A stretch of 64,000 nucleotides of DNA from Undibacterium paludis (GTDB lineage: Bacteria; Pseudomonadota; Gammaproteobacteria; Burkholderiales; Burkholderiaceae_D), in NCBI RefSeq assembly GCF_022568815.1, contig NZ_JAKZHX010000022.1, positions 1 through 64,000 of the forward strand, in the 5' to 3' direction. Shown in pieces: positions 7,983 to 16,656 of the stretch. Numbering within the stretch: the first letter of the stretch is position 1; each line of letters opens with the position of its first letter. The translations under genes and the position numbers were made by a program. The notes below the pieces were generated by a model. The model had not been told where the DNA came from, searched no databases, and worked only from the letters and a program-made list of their open reading frames with translations.

Positions 7983-8882
7983 ATGTCACACCAACCCAAA
8001 ATCGCCTTCATCGGCCTCGGCAATATGGGCGCGCCCATGGCACTCAACCTGCTCAAGGCTGATTACCAACTGACCGTTTTCGACCTCTCAGCCAGTGCCC
8101 TTAAAACCCTGACAGATGCAGGTGCAAAAGCCGCCAGCGATGCGCAGGCAGCCGTGCAAAGTGCCAACATCGTCATCAGCATGCTACCCGCCAGCCGCCA
8201 TGTAGAAAGCCTCTACCTCGGTGACACAGGCATTCTGCCGCATATCGCTGATGGCGCACTGATCATCGATTGCAGCACCATCGCCCCGCAATCGGCGCAA
8301 AAAGTCGCCCAGGCCGCTGCCGCACGCGGTCTGGCGATGATCGATGCGCCGGTGTCAGGCGGCACCGCCGGTGCAGCCGCAGGCACGCTGAGCTTCATCG
8401 TCGGCGGCAGCGCCGCCAATCTGGAACGCGCCCGCCCGCTGCTGGCGGCCATGGGCAAGAACATCTTCCACGCTGGCGACAATGGCGCAGGCCAGACCGC
8501 CAAAATCTGCAACAACATGCTGCTCGGCATATTGATGGCAGGCACGGCAGAGGCCCTGGCGCTGGGCGTGGCAAACGGGCTTGATCCCAAAGTATTGTCC
8601 GACATCATGAGCAAAAGCTCAGGCCGCAACTGGGCGCTGGAACTCTACAACCCCTACCCCGGCGTGATGGACAATGTACCCGCTTCACGCGGTTACACCG
8701 GTGGCTTTGGCACCGACCTGATGTTAAAAGACCTGGGTCTGGCGACAGGGGCCGCACTGGGCAGCAATGCCAGCATCCCGCTGGGTGAAGCAGTACGCAA
8801 TCTGTATGCTATACATAGCAAGGCGGGCGCGGGCGGGCTGGATTTTTCCAGTATTTTGAATTTGCTCAAACCAGCGGCATAG
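7983..8882 (+). CDS. mmsB: 3-hydroxyisobutyrate dehydrogenase
   Basis: An NAD-dependent beta-hydroxyacid dehydrogenase of 299 residues that oxidises 3-hydroxyisobutyrate to methylmalonate semialdehyde, the MmsA substrate. It has the N-terminal dinucleotide-binding loop FIGLGNMGAPMALNLL, the substrate-binding signature APVSGGTAGAAAGTL, and the catalytic Lys174 in GAGQTAKICNNM. AAGGAG precedes the ATG by about seven bases. It is separated from the three coupled genes by a large palindromic element, so it may be transcribed at a lower level or on its own. Confidence 0.95.
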   Translation: MSHQPKIAFIGLGNMGAPMALNLLKADYQLTVFDLSASALKTLTDAGAKAASDAQAAVQSANIVISMLPASRHVESLYLGDTGILPHIADGALIIDCSTIAPQSAQKVAQAAAARGLAMIDAPVSGGTAGAAAGTLSFIVGGSAANLERARPLLAAMGKNIFHAGDNGAGQTAKICNNMLLGILMAGTAEALALGVANGLDPKVLSDIMSKSSGRNWALELYNPYPGVMDNVPASRGYTGGFGTDLMLKDLGLATGAALGSNASIPLGEAVRNLYAIHSKAGAGGLDFSSILNLLKPAA

Positions 8883-8942
8883 TCAAACGAAAAGCAAGCG
8901 GCATGGGGAGAGCTTGACTGCACAGAATGGACAGGCAACGGT

Positions 8943-11693
8943 TCACCCCAGCTGCAACACCTGATAGTTATTCCGCCCCGCCTTCTTGGCCAGGTACAGG
9001 GCTTCGTCAGCTTTTTTGAGCAATTGTTCGGCGCTGGCCTGGTGTTCGGATGAAATAGATACGCCTATGCTGGTGGTCACCATCAGCGGGCTGCCTTCGA
9101 TGTCAAACGGCGTGGTCATGGCCTGCACGATCTTGGCGGCGACCGTCTGGGCCTCGCTCTGCATGTTGAGCCCTTCCAGCACGATCACGAATTCATCCCC
9201 GGCCAGTCGGCCTGCCATGTCAGTCTGGCGTATGCAATGGCGCAGGCGGCTGGCGAATTCCTTGAGCACTTCATCACCGGCATGGTGGCCCAGGGTATCG
9301 TTGATGGACTTGAACTTGTCCACGTCCAGGAACATCACTGCCATCAGGCGGCCGCTGCGTTGCGAGCGGGCGCTGGCCTGTTCCAGCCGTTCATTGATCT
9401 GGTTGCGGTTGGGCAGGCCGGTCAGGCTGTCAAACCTGGCCAGGGCCGTCAATTGTTTTTCTACCGCCTTGGCGTCGCTGATATCGTTGATCAGTGAATT
9501 GACACCGACCACCTGGCCATGGTCATCATATTGCGGCACATAGGTGGCATGGTAGTGGCCAATCTTGCCGGCGATACTGATCTCGGTTTCGAATTCGGTT
9601 TTTTCGCCCGCCATGGCCAGTTTGTAGTGCTCTTCATGCAGGGCTTGCAGTTCGTCTTTCAATAAAGACTGTACAGGCTGGCAGCGTATGTCTGCCAGCG
9701 GCCGGTTGAACCACGATTCATACGGGCGATTGACGAACTGGTAACGATTCTGCGCATCGATGAAGCTGACAAAAGCGGGGATATTGTCGGCAATGGTGCG
9801 CAACAAGCCCTCGCTGGCCTGCAATTTCAGTTCAGCCTCTTTACGGTCAGAGATGTCGATGACCAGCGAGTAATAACCGACCACCCGGCCCTCGCGGTTG
9901 ATGTCGGGCACGTAGTCATACTGCAGATGACTGTTGAGGCCGCGTTCTGACGTATAGCGTTCAAACGACATCCGCTCGCCACGCAGGGCACGGCTGATTT
10001 TTTCCTGCACGTCGTTGTACGACTCCTCATCAAAGATGTCGCGCACCTGCTTGCCGATGATCTCCGCCGGGTCGACGCCCGGTATCTGCCCGTAATTGCG
10101 GTTACAGAAGCGAAAACGCTGGTCAGCATCGACATAGGCGATCATGGCCGGCACGTTGTCGGTGATGGTGCGTATGCGTTTCTCACTGAGGCGCAATTCA
10201 TCCTGCACACGTTTGAACTCGGTGATGTCTTCCACCAGTACAAAAAAACCGTCCACCATGCCAGATTTGCTGAAGTCCGGCACATAGGTCACCCTGTCCC
10301 ACTCCCAATGACCATAGCGCTGCACACGCCGCTCAAAGCGCGTCCACTCCCCGTTCAACACCTGGGTGACGTAAGGTTTGGTCTGCTGATAAAACTCCGG
10401 CGGTGATATCTGCTTGATGGTCTTGCCGATGGCCTGCTGGGCTGACATGCCAAACAGGTGCTCTATGCGCTTGTTGACGAAGGTGTATCTCTCCTGGTAG
10501 TCGATATAGGCGATGAAGGCGGACATATTGTCGGCAATCAGGCGCAATTGCTTATCGCTGGCGGTCAGGGCCTGCTCGGCGTTACGCCGTTTCTTCATCG
10601 CGTCATCAAAGGCTTTGGCCAGGTCGCCGATTTCATCCCTGGGGTAGTCATGGTCGGTCCTGACCACATACATATTGACGTCGGCATTATTCACCTTGTC
10701 ACGCAGTTTTTGCAAAGGCGCCAGCTGCCAGTACATGAACCACCAGACCAGCAACAGCAGCACCAGCAGCAGGGCAATGCTGAGCAGCACAGCGTCCCTG
10801 CGCACTTCAGCGACGATGCTGAAGGCCTCGCGGGCCGGATACACACCGGCCACGATCCAGCCAACCGACTTCAGGCGGCGGTAAGACAGGATGGCTCCAT
10901 CGCGACTGCCGTCGCTGGTGGTGATATTGCCCTCCAGTGCAGCAGTGGCCGGTATCTGGTTTTTATCGGGGAAATCGCGGCTGTTTTTCATGATGCGCTG
11001 GTGATCAGGATGCGTCACGAATATGCCGTCACTGGTCTGCACATAAAAATATCCATGTTCACCTATCCGCGCCGTCGCCAGGTCGGCCAGAAAGCTGTCC
11101 TGCGTCAGCTCCATGGTACCGACCAGTACCAGCAGGATATTGCCGCGCGTATCAAACACCGGTACGCTGACCACAATCAATGGACGGCCTGAGATTCCGC
11201 TCTTCAAGGGGGCAGAAATCACGATCTTTTTCTCTTCTACGGTCTTCTTGAAATAGTCGCGCTTGCCGATATTGAGCTGGCCGCGTGTGGCCGGGTCATC
11301 CATATTGGCGATGATGTCGCCGTTGAGATCAAACACGGCCAGATTGTCGAACAAACCTTCGAGGCTGTGATGCTGCGAGAGAAAGCTCTGCACCTGCAGA
11401 GCCCCGGTATCGCCAGACCCCAGGTCGCTGGCCAGCCTGATCATGGCGTTTTTCCTGAGCTCGATTTTCTGGTCTATCTCATTGGCGGTATTGGTAATCA
11501 GGCTGGACTGGCGTGCGACGACCATTCTTTCCAGGGCGCGCTCAAACACCGATGTCGCCAGCCCATACAGCAAGGCCAGGGACAGCACAAAAAAGATCGC
11601 CACCGCCACGGTCAGGCGGGTTTTCAAGGTGACATTACGGATACGGAACAGCGGTGCTGAGGACATATCATTCGTCAAGGTGAATAGCTTCAC
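8943..11693 (-). CDS. Membrane diguanylate cyclase, Cache-PAS-PAS-PAS-GGDEF
   Basis: Makes cyclic di-GMP in response to a periplasmic ligand. The order over 916 residues is: transmembrane helix (about 27-47), periplasmic double-Cache region (about 50-290), second helix (about 300-322), a HAMP-like linker, three PAS domains (about 385-500, 508-625, 633-750), and GGDEF (about 755-916). The active-site motif is AGDEF (831-835), a common active variant. An RQTD inhibitory-site motif (822-825) sits the expected five residues upstream, so product feedback is likely. There is no EAL domain. The start is uncertain: GTG at 11693 or ATG at 11666, neither with a strong ribosome binding site. It is convergent with mmsB. 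Confidence 0.93.
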   Translation of the reverse strand: MKLFTLTNDMSSAPLFRIRNVTLKTRLTVAVAIFFVLSLALLYGLATSVFERALERMVVARQSSLITNTANEIDQKIELRKNAMIRLASDLGSGDTGALQVQSFLSQHHSLEGLFDNLAVFDLNGDIIANMDDPATRGQLNIGKRDYFKKTVEEKKIVISAPLKSGISGRPLIVVSVPVFDTRGNILLVLVGTMELTQDSFLADLATARIGEHGYFYVQTSDGIFVTHPDHQRIMKNSRDFPDKNQIPATAALEGNITTSDGSRDGAILSYRRLKSVGWIVAGVYPAREAFSIVAEVRRDAVLLSIALLLVLLLLVWWFMYWQLAPLQKLRDKVNNADVNMYVVRTDHDYPRDEIGDLAKAFDDAMKKRRNAEQALTASDKQLRLIADNMSAFIAYIDYQERYTFVNKRIEHLFGMSAQQAIGKTIKQISPPEFYQQTKPYVTQVLNGEWTRFERRVQRYGHWEWDRVTYVPDFSKSGMVDGFFVLVEDITEFKRVQDELRLSEKRIRTITDNVPAMIAYVDADQRFRFCNRNYGQIPGVDPAEIIGKQVRDIFDEESYNDVQEKISRALRGERMSFERYTSERGLNSHLQYDYVPDINREGRVVGYYSLVIDISDRKEAELKLQASEGLLRTIADNIPAFVSFIDAQNRYQFVNRPYESWFNRPLADIRCQPVQSLLKDELQALHEEHYKLAMAGEKTEFETEISIAGKIGHYHATYVPQYDDHGQVVGVNSLINDISDAKAVEKQLTALARFDSLTGLPNRNQINERLEQASARSQRSGRLMAVMFLDVDKFKSINDTLGHHAGDEVLKEFASRLRHCIRQTDMAGRLAGDEFVIVLEGLNMQSEAQTVAAKIVQAMTTPFDIEGSPLMVTTSIGVSISSEHQASAEQLLKKADEALYLAKKAGRNNYQVLQLG

Positions 11694-12278
11694 AATGATC
11701 TTAGCATCCGTGTATACCAGAGCAACATATTTTCAGGAATTACCGGCCAGTGAATTGCAAATCAAGGTGTCACCCGGCCTTGTCCCAGCGACAGTTAAAA
11801 ATTGCCCAGTGGAAAGCGATGCAAAAACGCGACAATGGCGCTGTGGCAGGATGTCATTGGAGGTTCTCAAAGCATGATTTGCGCGGACAGGATACCGGCC
11901 ACTGTACAGTTCACCAGCAAGCCGTTACGTCAAAACGATCCCGTCGGTGTCGGCCAGCCGGGATTTTTTGCATCGACCAAGCCTGCATATCAATGAACCA
12001 GATGCACCCAAAACCGTCATTCCCGCGTGCTTTTAGCGGGAATCCATGTTTGATCAGTCGCACAGACAGCAAGGCGGGCACGGTTGATCAAACATGGATA
12101 CCCGCCTGCGCGGGTATGACGAATTGGGAAGTACGGCAAGCCCAAGCTTTGGGGGCCGTATTGCGTAAGTCCTGTTGATGTATCCGTGAGTGCTGGTGCG
12201 CATGGCGCACCCTAGCAGCAGGAACAGATTACGGCAGATCACTATTCCAGGCAACAGGAGTGAGCACATCTCAACAAT
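11694..12278. other. Gene-free interval with dispersed repeats
   Basis: Open frames here are short and have no ribosome binding sites or family resemblance. The interval holds the inverted repeat at 12015-12121 and a small hairpin GGTGCGC-ATG-GCGCACC near 12198-12214. I see no convincing promoter or RNA gene. Confidence 0.6.
12015..12121. repeat. Inverted pair of CGTCATTCCCGCG-type repeats
   Basis: Each end carries a short hairpin of the widespread type TTCCCGCG...CGGGAATCCA or TACCCGCCTGCGCGGGTA. The inner arms ATCCATGTTTGATCA (12042-12056) and TGATCAAACATGGAT (12085-12099) are perfect complements. The whole 107 bp could fold into one long cruciform. Such units are typically scattered through intergenic DNA. 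Confidence 0.8.
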
Positions 12279-13154
12279 TCAGGAAAAACTGCCCAGGCTG
12301 TCATCCGTCAATATCGTTGCCGCCGCATCCGTACCCTGCTCCCGCAGAGACTGTACCTGATCAGACGCGCAGTCTGCAGCGGTATCCCTGGTGCGTGGTA
12401 CATCGTCACAATATGTGCTGTCGTCTGTCACATTGGCTGCGGTATCCGCGACAGCATCCAGGTCATTGATGCTACCCAGATATACCCAGGCGCGATGGTC
12501 GTCATACCTGTACGAGTAATAATCGTTGGTACTGACACTGTTTGAAGAATAGTCCGGTTCCGCCGTTGTTGCGCCGCCTTTCAGATAGCGCCTGGCCAGT
12601 TCGCGCGTCCTTGCCGCCAGTCGGGTGATGTCTTCTTGCAGGTCTGGCGGTATCACCGCTCCGCTGTCACGCAATCTTTCCAGCGACTGCAACAGGTTCT
12701 GGTTGGCAAAGCGCAGTTGCTCCGTTGCTTCTACCAGCTTACGGATAGCGGCAATCTCTTCATCAAGCACTTCAAATCCCTTGCCCTGGTGCCGCTCCAG
12801 GTAATAAGCGAGGCGCGTCTTCAGCACCACCAGCGCATGGCCGCTGCCAGAACGGGTGAACAGGCCCAGTATCTTGCGGTTTTCCCTGAAGGTTTCACGC
12901 ACCAGATCATCAACAAAACCAGGGCATTGCTGTTCCAGCGCCATCAGCGTCGTCGATGAAAAGTCCGGCAGCAGACTCTGCACCTGGCTGTCCACCAGCT
13001 GCCTGCGCTGGGCCTGGCGCGGTTCCAGCATTGCATTGCGTGCGGCAAGACTCTCCTTCATTGCCTGTATTGACAGCTTCAGGCCTGCAATGGCCACCTC
13101 AAGGTCTGACAGGTTGGGGTCTAGCAAGGCGGCATAATCGTAGTTTTCAGGCAT
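12279..13154 (-). CDS. Hypothetical protein with coiled coil, coupled to a glycosyltransferase
   Basis: A 291-residue protein starting at the ATG at 13154; longer open frame upstream runs inside the neighbouring gene. The ATG overlaps the upstream stop in the 8-base string ATGCCTGA, so the two genes are translated together. The first 210 residues are helical with heptad-like stretches (about 25-55 and 150-205). The last 80 are polar and rich in Asp, Ser, Thr and Tyr, probably disordered. No signal peptide or membrane segment. I recognise no family. Pairing with a glycosyltransferase suggests a role in surface glycan or glycoprotein work, but that is only context. Confidence 0.75.
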   Translation of the reverse strand: MPENYDYAALLDPNLSDLEVAIAGLKLSIQAMKESLAARNAMLEPRQAQRRQLVDSQVQSLLPDFSSTTLMALEQQCPGFVDDLVRETFRENRKILGLFTRSGSGHALVVLKTRLAYYLERHQGKGFEVLDEEIAAIRKLVEATEQLRFANQNLLQSLERLRDSGAVIPPDLQEDITRLAARTRELARRYLKGGATTAEPDYSSNSVSTNDYYSYRYDDHRAWVYLGSINDLDAVADTAANVTDDSTYCDDVPRTRDTAADCASDQVQSLREQGTDAAATILTDDSLGSFS

Positions 13155-14088
13155 AGCTGACTTTCTCTGTCTGGTCACCATCTTCACGGCGGGATTGGAA
13201 ATAATCGATAAAATACTGACGCAGGCCCGGCTTGCGCATATCGGCATGCCATGCCAGCGGCTGGCCTGGTTGACTGTGCAGATCAGTCCATGGGTTAAAG
13301 CCCAGATCGGTGATCTCATGCATGCGCAAGAAATAGCGACGGTGCTGCGCCTCGCCATGCCAGAGGTGACGGATTTCACCGCGCACCACACCCAGCCTGC
13401 CCTGCACCTGCTGATAAAAACGCTGGCCCCAGGCTTGCAGATGCCGTATCTGTGCGCGGTCATGCTTCAAGGCGTTCTGTATGCAAAAGTTATAGTCGCC
13501 ATAAATCGCATGCGCCATGAAATGATCAGCACTGCCAGAGATCGCCGCCTCATACAGGCCCACACTGTCAAACAGGCTGCGCCGCATGGCCCAACCATAA
13601 CCGGTATGACCATGCGTATCGTAACGCCCGCTGTCAAGCGACTGCGGCTGCGCCTGCATGGTGGCCGCAAACGACGTCACCCGGTCAGGCTGCGCCCCCA
13701 CACCGCCATCCTGCTGCAGGCGCAGGCAGCTTTGCCACACCTGCGCTATCGGGTACTGCTGCAATACCGCCACCAGCTCCCTCGCCCAATTGCGGTTATC
13801 AAAGACGATATCGCAATCGAGCCAGGCCACATACTTGCAATCCCCCGGCAACCACGACGCCGCCAGGTTCAGCAGCCGCTCTTTCTGCCACAGCAGCGTA
13901 TCAGAACGCACCTGCAAGACATCAAGCGCCGCTGGCAACTCAAACGCCGCATCACCAAACGCACACTCCACCGTGATGCAGTTCACCCCGGCCAAACGCA
14001 TCCCCCGCATGAAGACATCATAATTCTGCCGCCGCGTGGCATAGCGGCAGGGGTTGAAGTAAGTGGTGAGGACGACGAGTTCAGACAT
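13147..14088 (-). CDS. Glycosyltransferase-like protein, GT-A fold
   Basis: A 313-residue soluble protein. The N-terminal VVLTTYFNP strand and the WLDCDIVF segment (Asp91 and Asp93, a DxD-type nucleotide-sugar/metal site) mark a GT-A fold glycosyltransferase. HGHTGYGWAMRRSLFDSVGLYE and the RHLWHGEAQHRRY region fit the acceptor half seen in uncharacterised family 2-like enzymes. Donor and acceptor cannot be told. It shares eight bases with the next gene downstream. The divergent interval upstream (14089-14345) is without clear promoter marks. Confidence 0.75.
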   Translation of the reverse strand: MSELVVLTTYFNPCRYATRRQNYDVFMRGMRLAGVNCITVECAFGDAAFELPAALDVLQVRSDTLLWQKERLLNLAASWLPGDCKYVAWLDCDIVFDNRNWARELVAVLQQYPIAQVWQSCLRLQQDGGVGAQPDRVTSFAATMQAQPQSLDSGRYDTHGHTGYGWAMRRSLFDSVGLYEAAISGSADHFMAHAIYGDYNFCIQNALKHDRAQIRHLQAWGQRFYQQVQGRLGVVRGEIRHLWHGEAQHRRYFLRMHEITDLGFNPWTDLHSQPGQPLAWHADMRKPGLRQYFIDYFQSRREDGDQTEKVSYA

Positions 14089-14345
14089 GGAAACAAGTCA
14101 GACGGCTAGTTGAACAAACCGCGATCATAGCAAGCTTTGCGGGTGCCGTCGTCTTGATTTAAACTCAGTATTTCATTTCTTTGAAGTCATTTCTTTGAAG
14201 ATGCACCTGTTTCAGGCAACACTTGAATGGTCTTAAGGACAAGCTGCCGCCATCACCGTCAACACTACCCATATCGTCAGGCAGGAATACCCCTCAGCCG
14301 CCTGACGACACGTCCCTCTGAAGTTTGTCCGCAGTGTGTCGGATT

Positions 14346-14536
14346 AGAGGCTGTTGCTACATTAAGACCGCTAGGCTAACGCTATGGAAGCCCCCTTGCA
14401 AGGGGTGCCCGTTACGTCGGCAGACAATATATTGTCTGCCCCCCGACTACACCGTCGCCGACGCAGGCAGTACTTTAGTACCGGGTTCTACGTTCGGGAG
14501 GCGCAACAACGCCAGGTTAATTTCGCAACAGCCTCT
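14346..14536. repeat. MITE-like element with terminal inverted repeats and internal palindromes
   Basis: The ends are AGAGGCTGTTGC (14346-14357) and GCAACAGCCTCT (14525-14536), with similarity extending inward to ATTAA, about 20 bp with three mismatches. Inside are a perfect 22-bp palindrome (14419-14440, centre AATATATT), the perfect 14-bp CCCCTTGCAAGGGG (14392-14405), a GTAC-TTTA-GTAC hairpin and a GGCG-N6-CGCC hairpin. It encodes nothing recognisable. The size, ends and structure fit a non-autonomous mobile element. It lies 17 bases past the stop of the metallopeptidase gene. No flanking target duplication is evident. Confidence 0.65.
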
Positions 14537-14553
14537 TATTACACTTTTCCGCA

Positions 14554-15891
14554 TCAATTCTTGTACTCGCCCGGTTTGGGAGAACTGTTTCGCAAGGATT
14601 CGGAAACGCTGACCAGCATACGGCTCGATGGCAGGTCATCGCCCATCAGCAGGCGTTTTGGCGACGGCGATGCGGGGTCGTCAGGCTTCGCGTCTGATGT
14701 TGTTGCCTGCTTCAACTTGAGACCGCCGCCTGCCATGTCCTCGAAAGACTGTTTTGACACGGATGTGCTGCGCTGGGATGATTCGAGCCTCTCCAGATTC
14801 ATCGCATCCGGTTTCATCGCCATGAGTTCGGCACGGTAAGCGACCGGCTTATCTGGATGATCGATTTTCGCATTCGCCACCGGATTCAACAGCTTGGGCG
14901 TGTTGTTGCCGTCACTGGTGTCGACATAAGAGAAGGCTTTATGGTCGGCAAACTTGACATTCTGCTTGATCAGGTCCTCCTTCAAACCGATCTGTTTCAT
15001 GTCAAAATGGACTTCAGGTGCAGCGTATTTTTTGTCGGTTTTTTGATAAAAATCCTGATACGCTTTCTCGCGGTCGCCTGCGACATTCATCGCCCAGCTA
15101 CCGTAGTAGTTGGTGTAATCGAGATTGCCATGTGCTCCAAGCCTGGAGACGTCTGGAGCCTTGTTAAAGTAATATTCACCCATCGCGGCGACATTGTCCT
15201 TCGAGTAAGGCATGGTCATGTCGGCATTGAGCGTCAGGCCCGGTTTCATCGTATAGGTATAATTCGCGGCGTCGCCGGTTACGGTGATGAAATCATCCAT
15301 GCGTCCTGGGGCGGTTTTGTAGATGTCCTTGAGTGTCGCGTCGGGGTTCGCTTTTTTGGCTTGCGAGACTATCGCATTGAAGCCGCCGATATGGGCGGAC
15401 GCCTCGTCTTTACGTGACGCCTCGATAAAATCCCCAGTCAGCTTGGTATAGTCGTGCGGCCCCGCCTTGTTCTTTGCCACAGTCTCGACGCCGTCAAGGA
15501 AATCCTTTGTCGTTTTCTTGGTCTCCGCAGCATTGAAGGAATGCTGGATTTCATGTCCCATCACAAAAACCAGCTCGCCCTTTTTCTGTGCTTTCGTGTT
15601 GGCTTCCTTGAGCACGTCCATCGGTAAATTGATGGCTTTTGCGCCAGATTCATACGAACCACCCATGCCGGAATTGGGCGGCAGTGCCTTGAAATTGGTC
15701 AAAAAACCTTTATCGACCGAGTCGAGGATGCGCTTCTTCAAATCGGGCGAGTCGTCCAGGATTTTACGCAAATCCTCGCCAGGATTATTATCCGCAGTCT
15801 TATTGGTATCACCAAATTTCTTGAGGATTTTATCGAGCTTTTCTTCAGGAGTCGGCGGTACGGCCTTGGCTTTGTTGTCTGGTAATGGCAT
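14554..15891 (-). CDS. HExxH zinc metallopeptidase, candidate secreted effector
   Basis: A 445-residue protein with the zinc motif HEIQH (113-117) in VFVMGHEIQHSFN, and a likely third ligand Glu163 in KDEASAHIGGFNA, the gluzincin layout. There is no Sec signal. The N-terminus is lysine-rich and polar and the C-terminal 100 residues look unstructured, as in effectors exported by contact-dependent machines. Its first eight residues (MPLPDNK-x-K) match those of the next gene upstream, a lipoprotein. GAGG lies seven bases before the ATG, and only 12 bases separate it from that lipoprotein gene. Two tandem lipoproteins upstream suggest immunity to a periplasmic, perhaps cell-wall, target. The target and export route are inference. 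Confidence 0.72.
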   Translation of the reverse strand: MPLPDNKAKAVPPTPEEKLDKILKKFGDTNKTADNNPGEDLRKILDDSPDLKKRILDSVDKGFLTNFKALPPNSGMGGSYESGAKAINLPMDVLKEANTKAQKKGELVFVMGHEIQHSFNAAETKKTTKDFLDGVETVAKNKAGPHDYTKLTGDFIEASRKDEASAHIGGFNAIVSQAKKANPDATLKDIYKTAPGRMDDFITVTGDAANYTYTMKPGLTLNADMTMPYSKDNVAAMGEYYFNKAPDVSRLGAHGNLDYTNYYGSWAMNVAGDREKAYQDFYQKTDKKYAAPEVHFDMKQIGLKEDLIKQNVKFADHKAFSYVDTSDGNNTPKLLNPVANAKIDHPDKPVAYRAELMAMKPDAMNLERLESSQRSTSVSKQSFEDMAGGGLKLKQATTSDAKPDDPASPSPKRLLMGDDLPSSRMLVSVSESLRNSSPKPGEYKN

Positions 15892-15903
15892 AAATCGCCT
15901 CTC

Positions 15904-16644
15904 TTAGATGTCGATGACTATCATGGAGACGCAATCGTGGTTCACCTTGTCTCTGTTTTCACCACGAATGGAAATCTGGAGCGAGACTTTGCCACGCGTG
16001 AAATACCAGTAAATGAGCCGGTTGTGTTCGCCATAGTAAGGTCTGGCCTGAAAACCTAGTTCCGTCAACCGTTTTGAATAGGCATCAAAATCGACTTGGC
16101 AAATCGGCGTCATACTGGCGGAACTGTGGGTCTGATCGTCGAACGAAAATATAAGATTGCTGGGTTCGCCTTCTTTGACGCCCGCAGTCACCATGATTCT
16201 AACGGACCAGGTATCGGTAATTTTTGCACCCGCTGCATATTCGTTTGGATTTTTCGAGTCCACATACACCTTCAGACCTGTTGCAATTTCCAAATTTTTT
16301 GCTGAAATATCGTCAGGTGTTTTGAGATTGCCGATCAGATCAAGCATGCGGTGGCTGATTTCTTCGGCAGTCATCCGGGGAGCGGCAGGCGTTGTGTTGT
16401 TCTGTGTGGTTTCCATAAGCGGCTTGTTGGCATGAGAAGTGGAAGAAGAGGCCGTATCCGAAGAGTGCTGCGCCGGTACATCATGGCTTTGCGCGCAGGC
16501 AGTCGTCAATACCGTCAATAGCAGCGACGACAAGACCATGCGGATAGCGTTGCTACTGCGACGCTTGATGCAGCGACTGAGCGGCTCCACGTTTGAGAAA
16601 GTGGAAGATGATGCAGTCTTGCGTTTGTTGTCTGGTAAAGGCAT
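15904..16644 (-). CDS. Lipoprotein, candidate immunity protein (copy 1)
   Basis: A 246-residue protein with a lipoprotein signal ending in VLTTAC (Cys50). The signal is unusual in having about 35 residues before its hydrophobic core, starting with MPLPDNK-R-K as in the neighbouring metallopeptidase. The mature part has a Ser/Thr-rich linker and a compact domain (about 85-246) with two cysteines near FSFDDQTHSSASMTPICQVDF and CVSMIVID. It is a paralogue of the gene directly upstream, sharing most residues. GAGG lies eight bases from the ATG, and it is 12 bases from the genes on both sides. Immunity is inferred from the operon, not from a known family. Confidence 0.7.
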   Translation of the reverse strand: MPLPDNKRKTASSSTFSNVEPLSRCIKRRSSNAIRMVLSSLLLTVLTTACAQSHDVPAQHSSDTASSSTSHANKPLMETTQNNTTPAAPRMTAEEISHRMLDLIGNLKTPDDISAKNLEIATGLKVYVDSKNPNEYAAGAKITDTWSVRIMVTAGVKEGEPSNLIFSFDDQTHSSASMTPICQVDFDAYSKRLTELGFQARPYYGEHNRLIYWYFTRGKVSLQISIRGENRDKVNHDCVSMIVIDI

Positions 16645-16656
16645 AGAGTTTTCCTC

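Noticed and set aside
8943-9240. Degenerate, inactive GGDEF domain because of AGDEF
   Set aside because: Ala in the first position is common in active cyclases, and the inhibitory RxxD site is kept at the right distance.
10458-11192. 244-codon ORF antisense to the diguanylate cyclase
   Set aside because: A shadow of a well-supported gene; low-complexity composition and no start signal.
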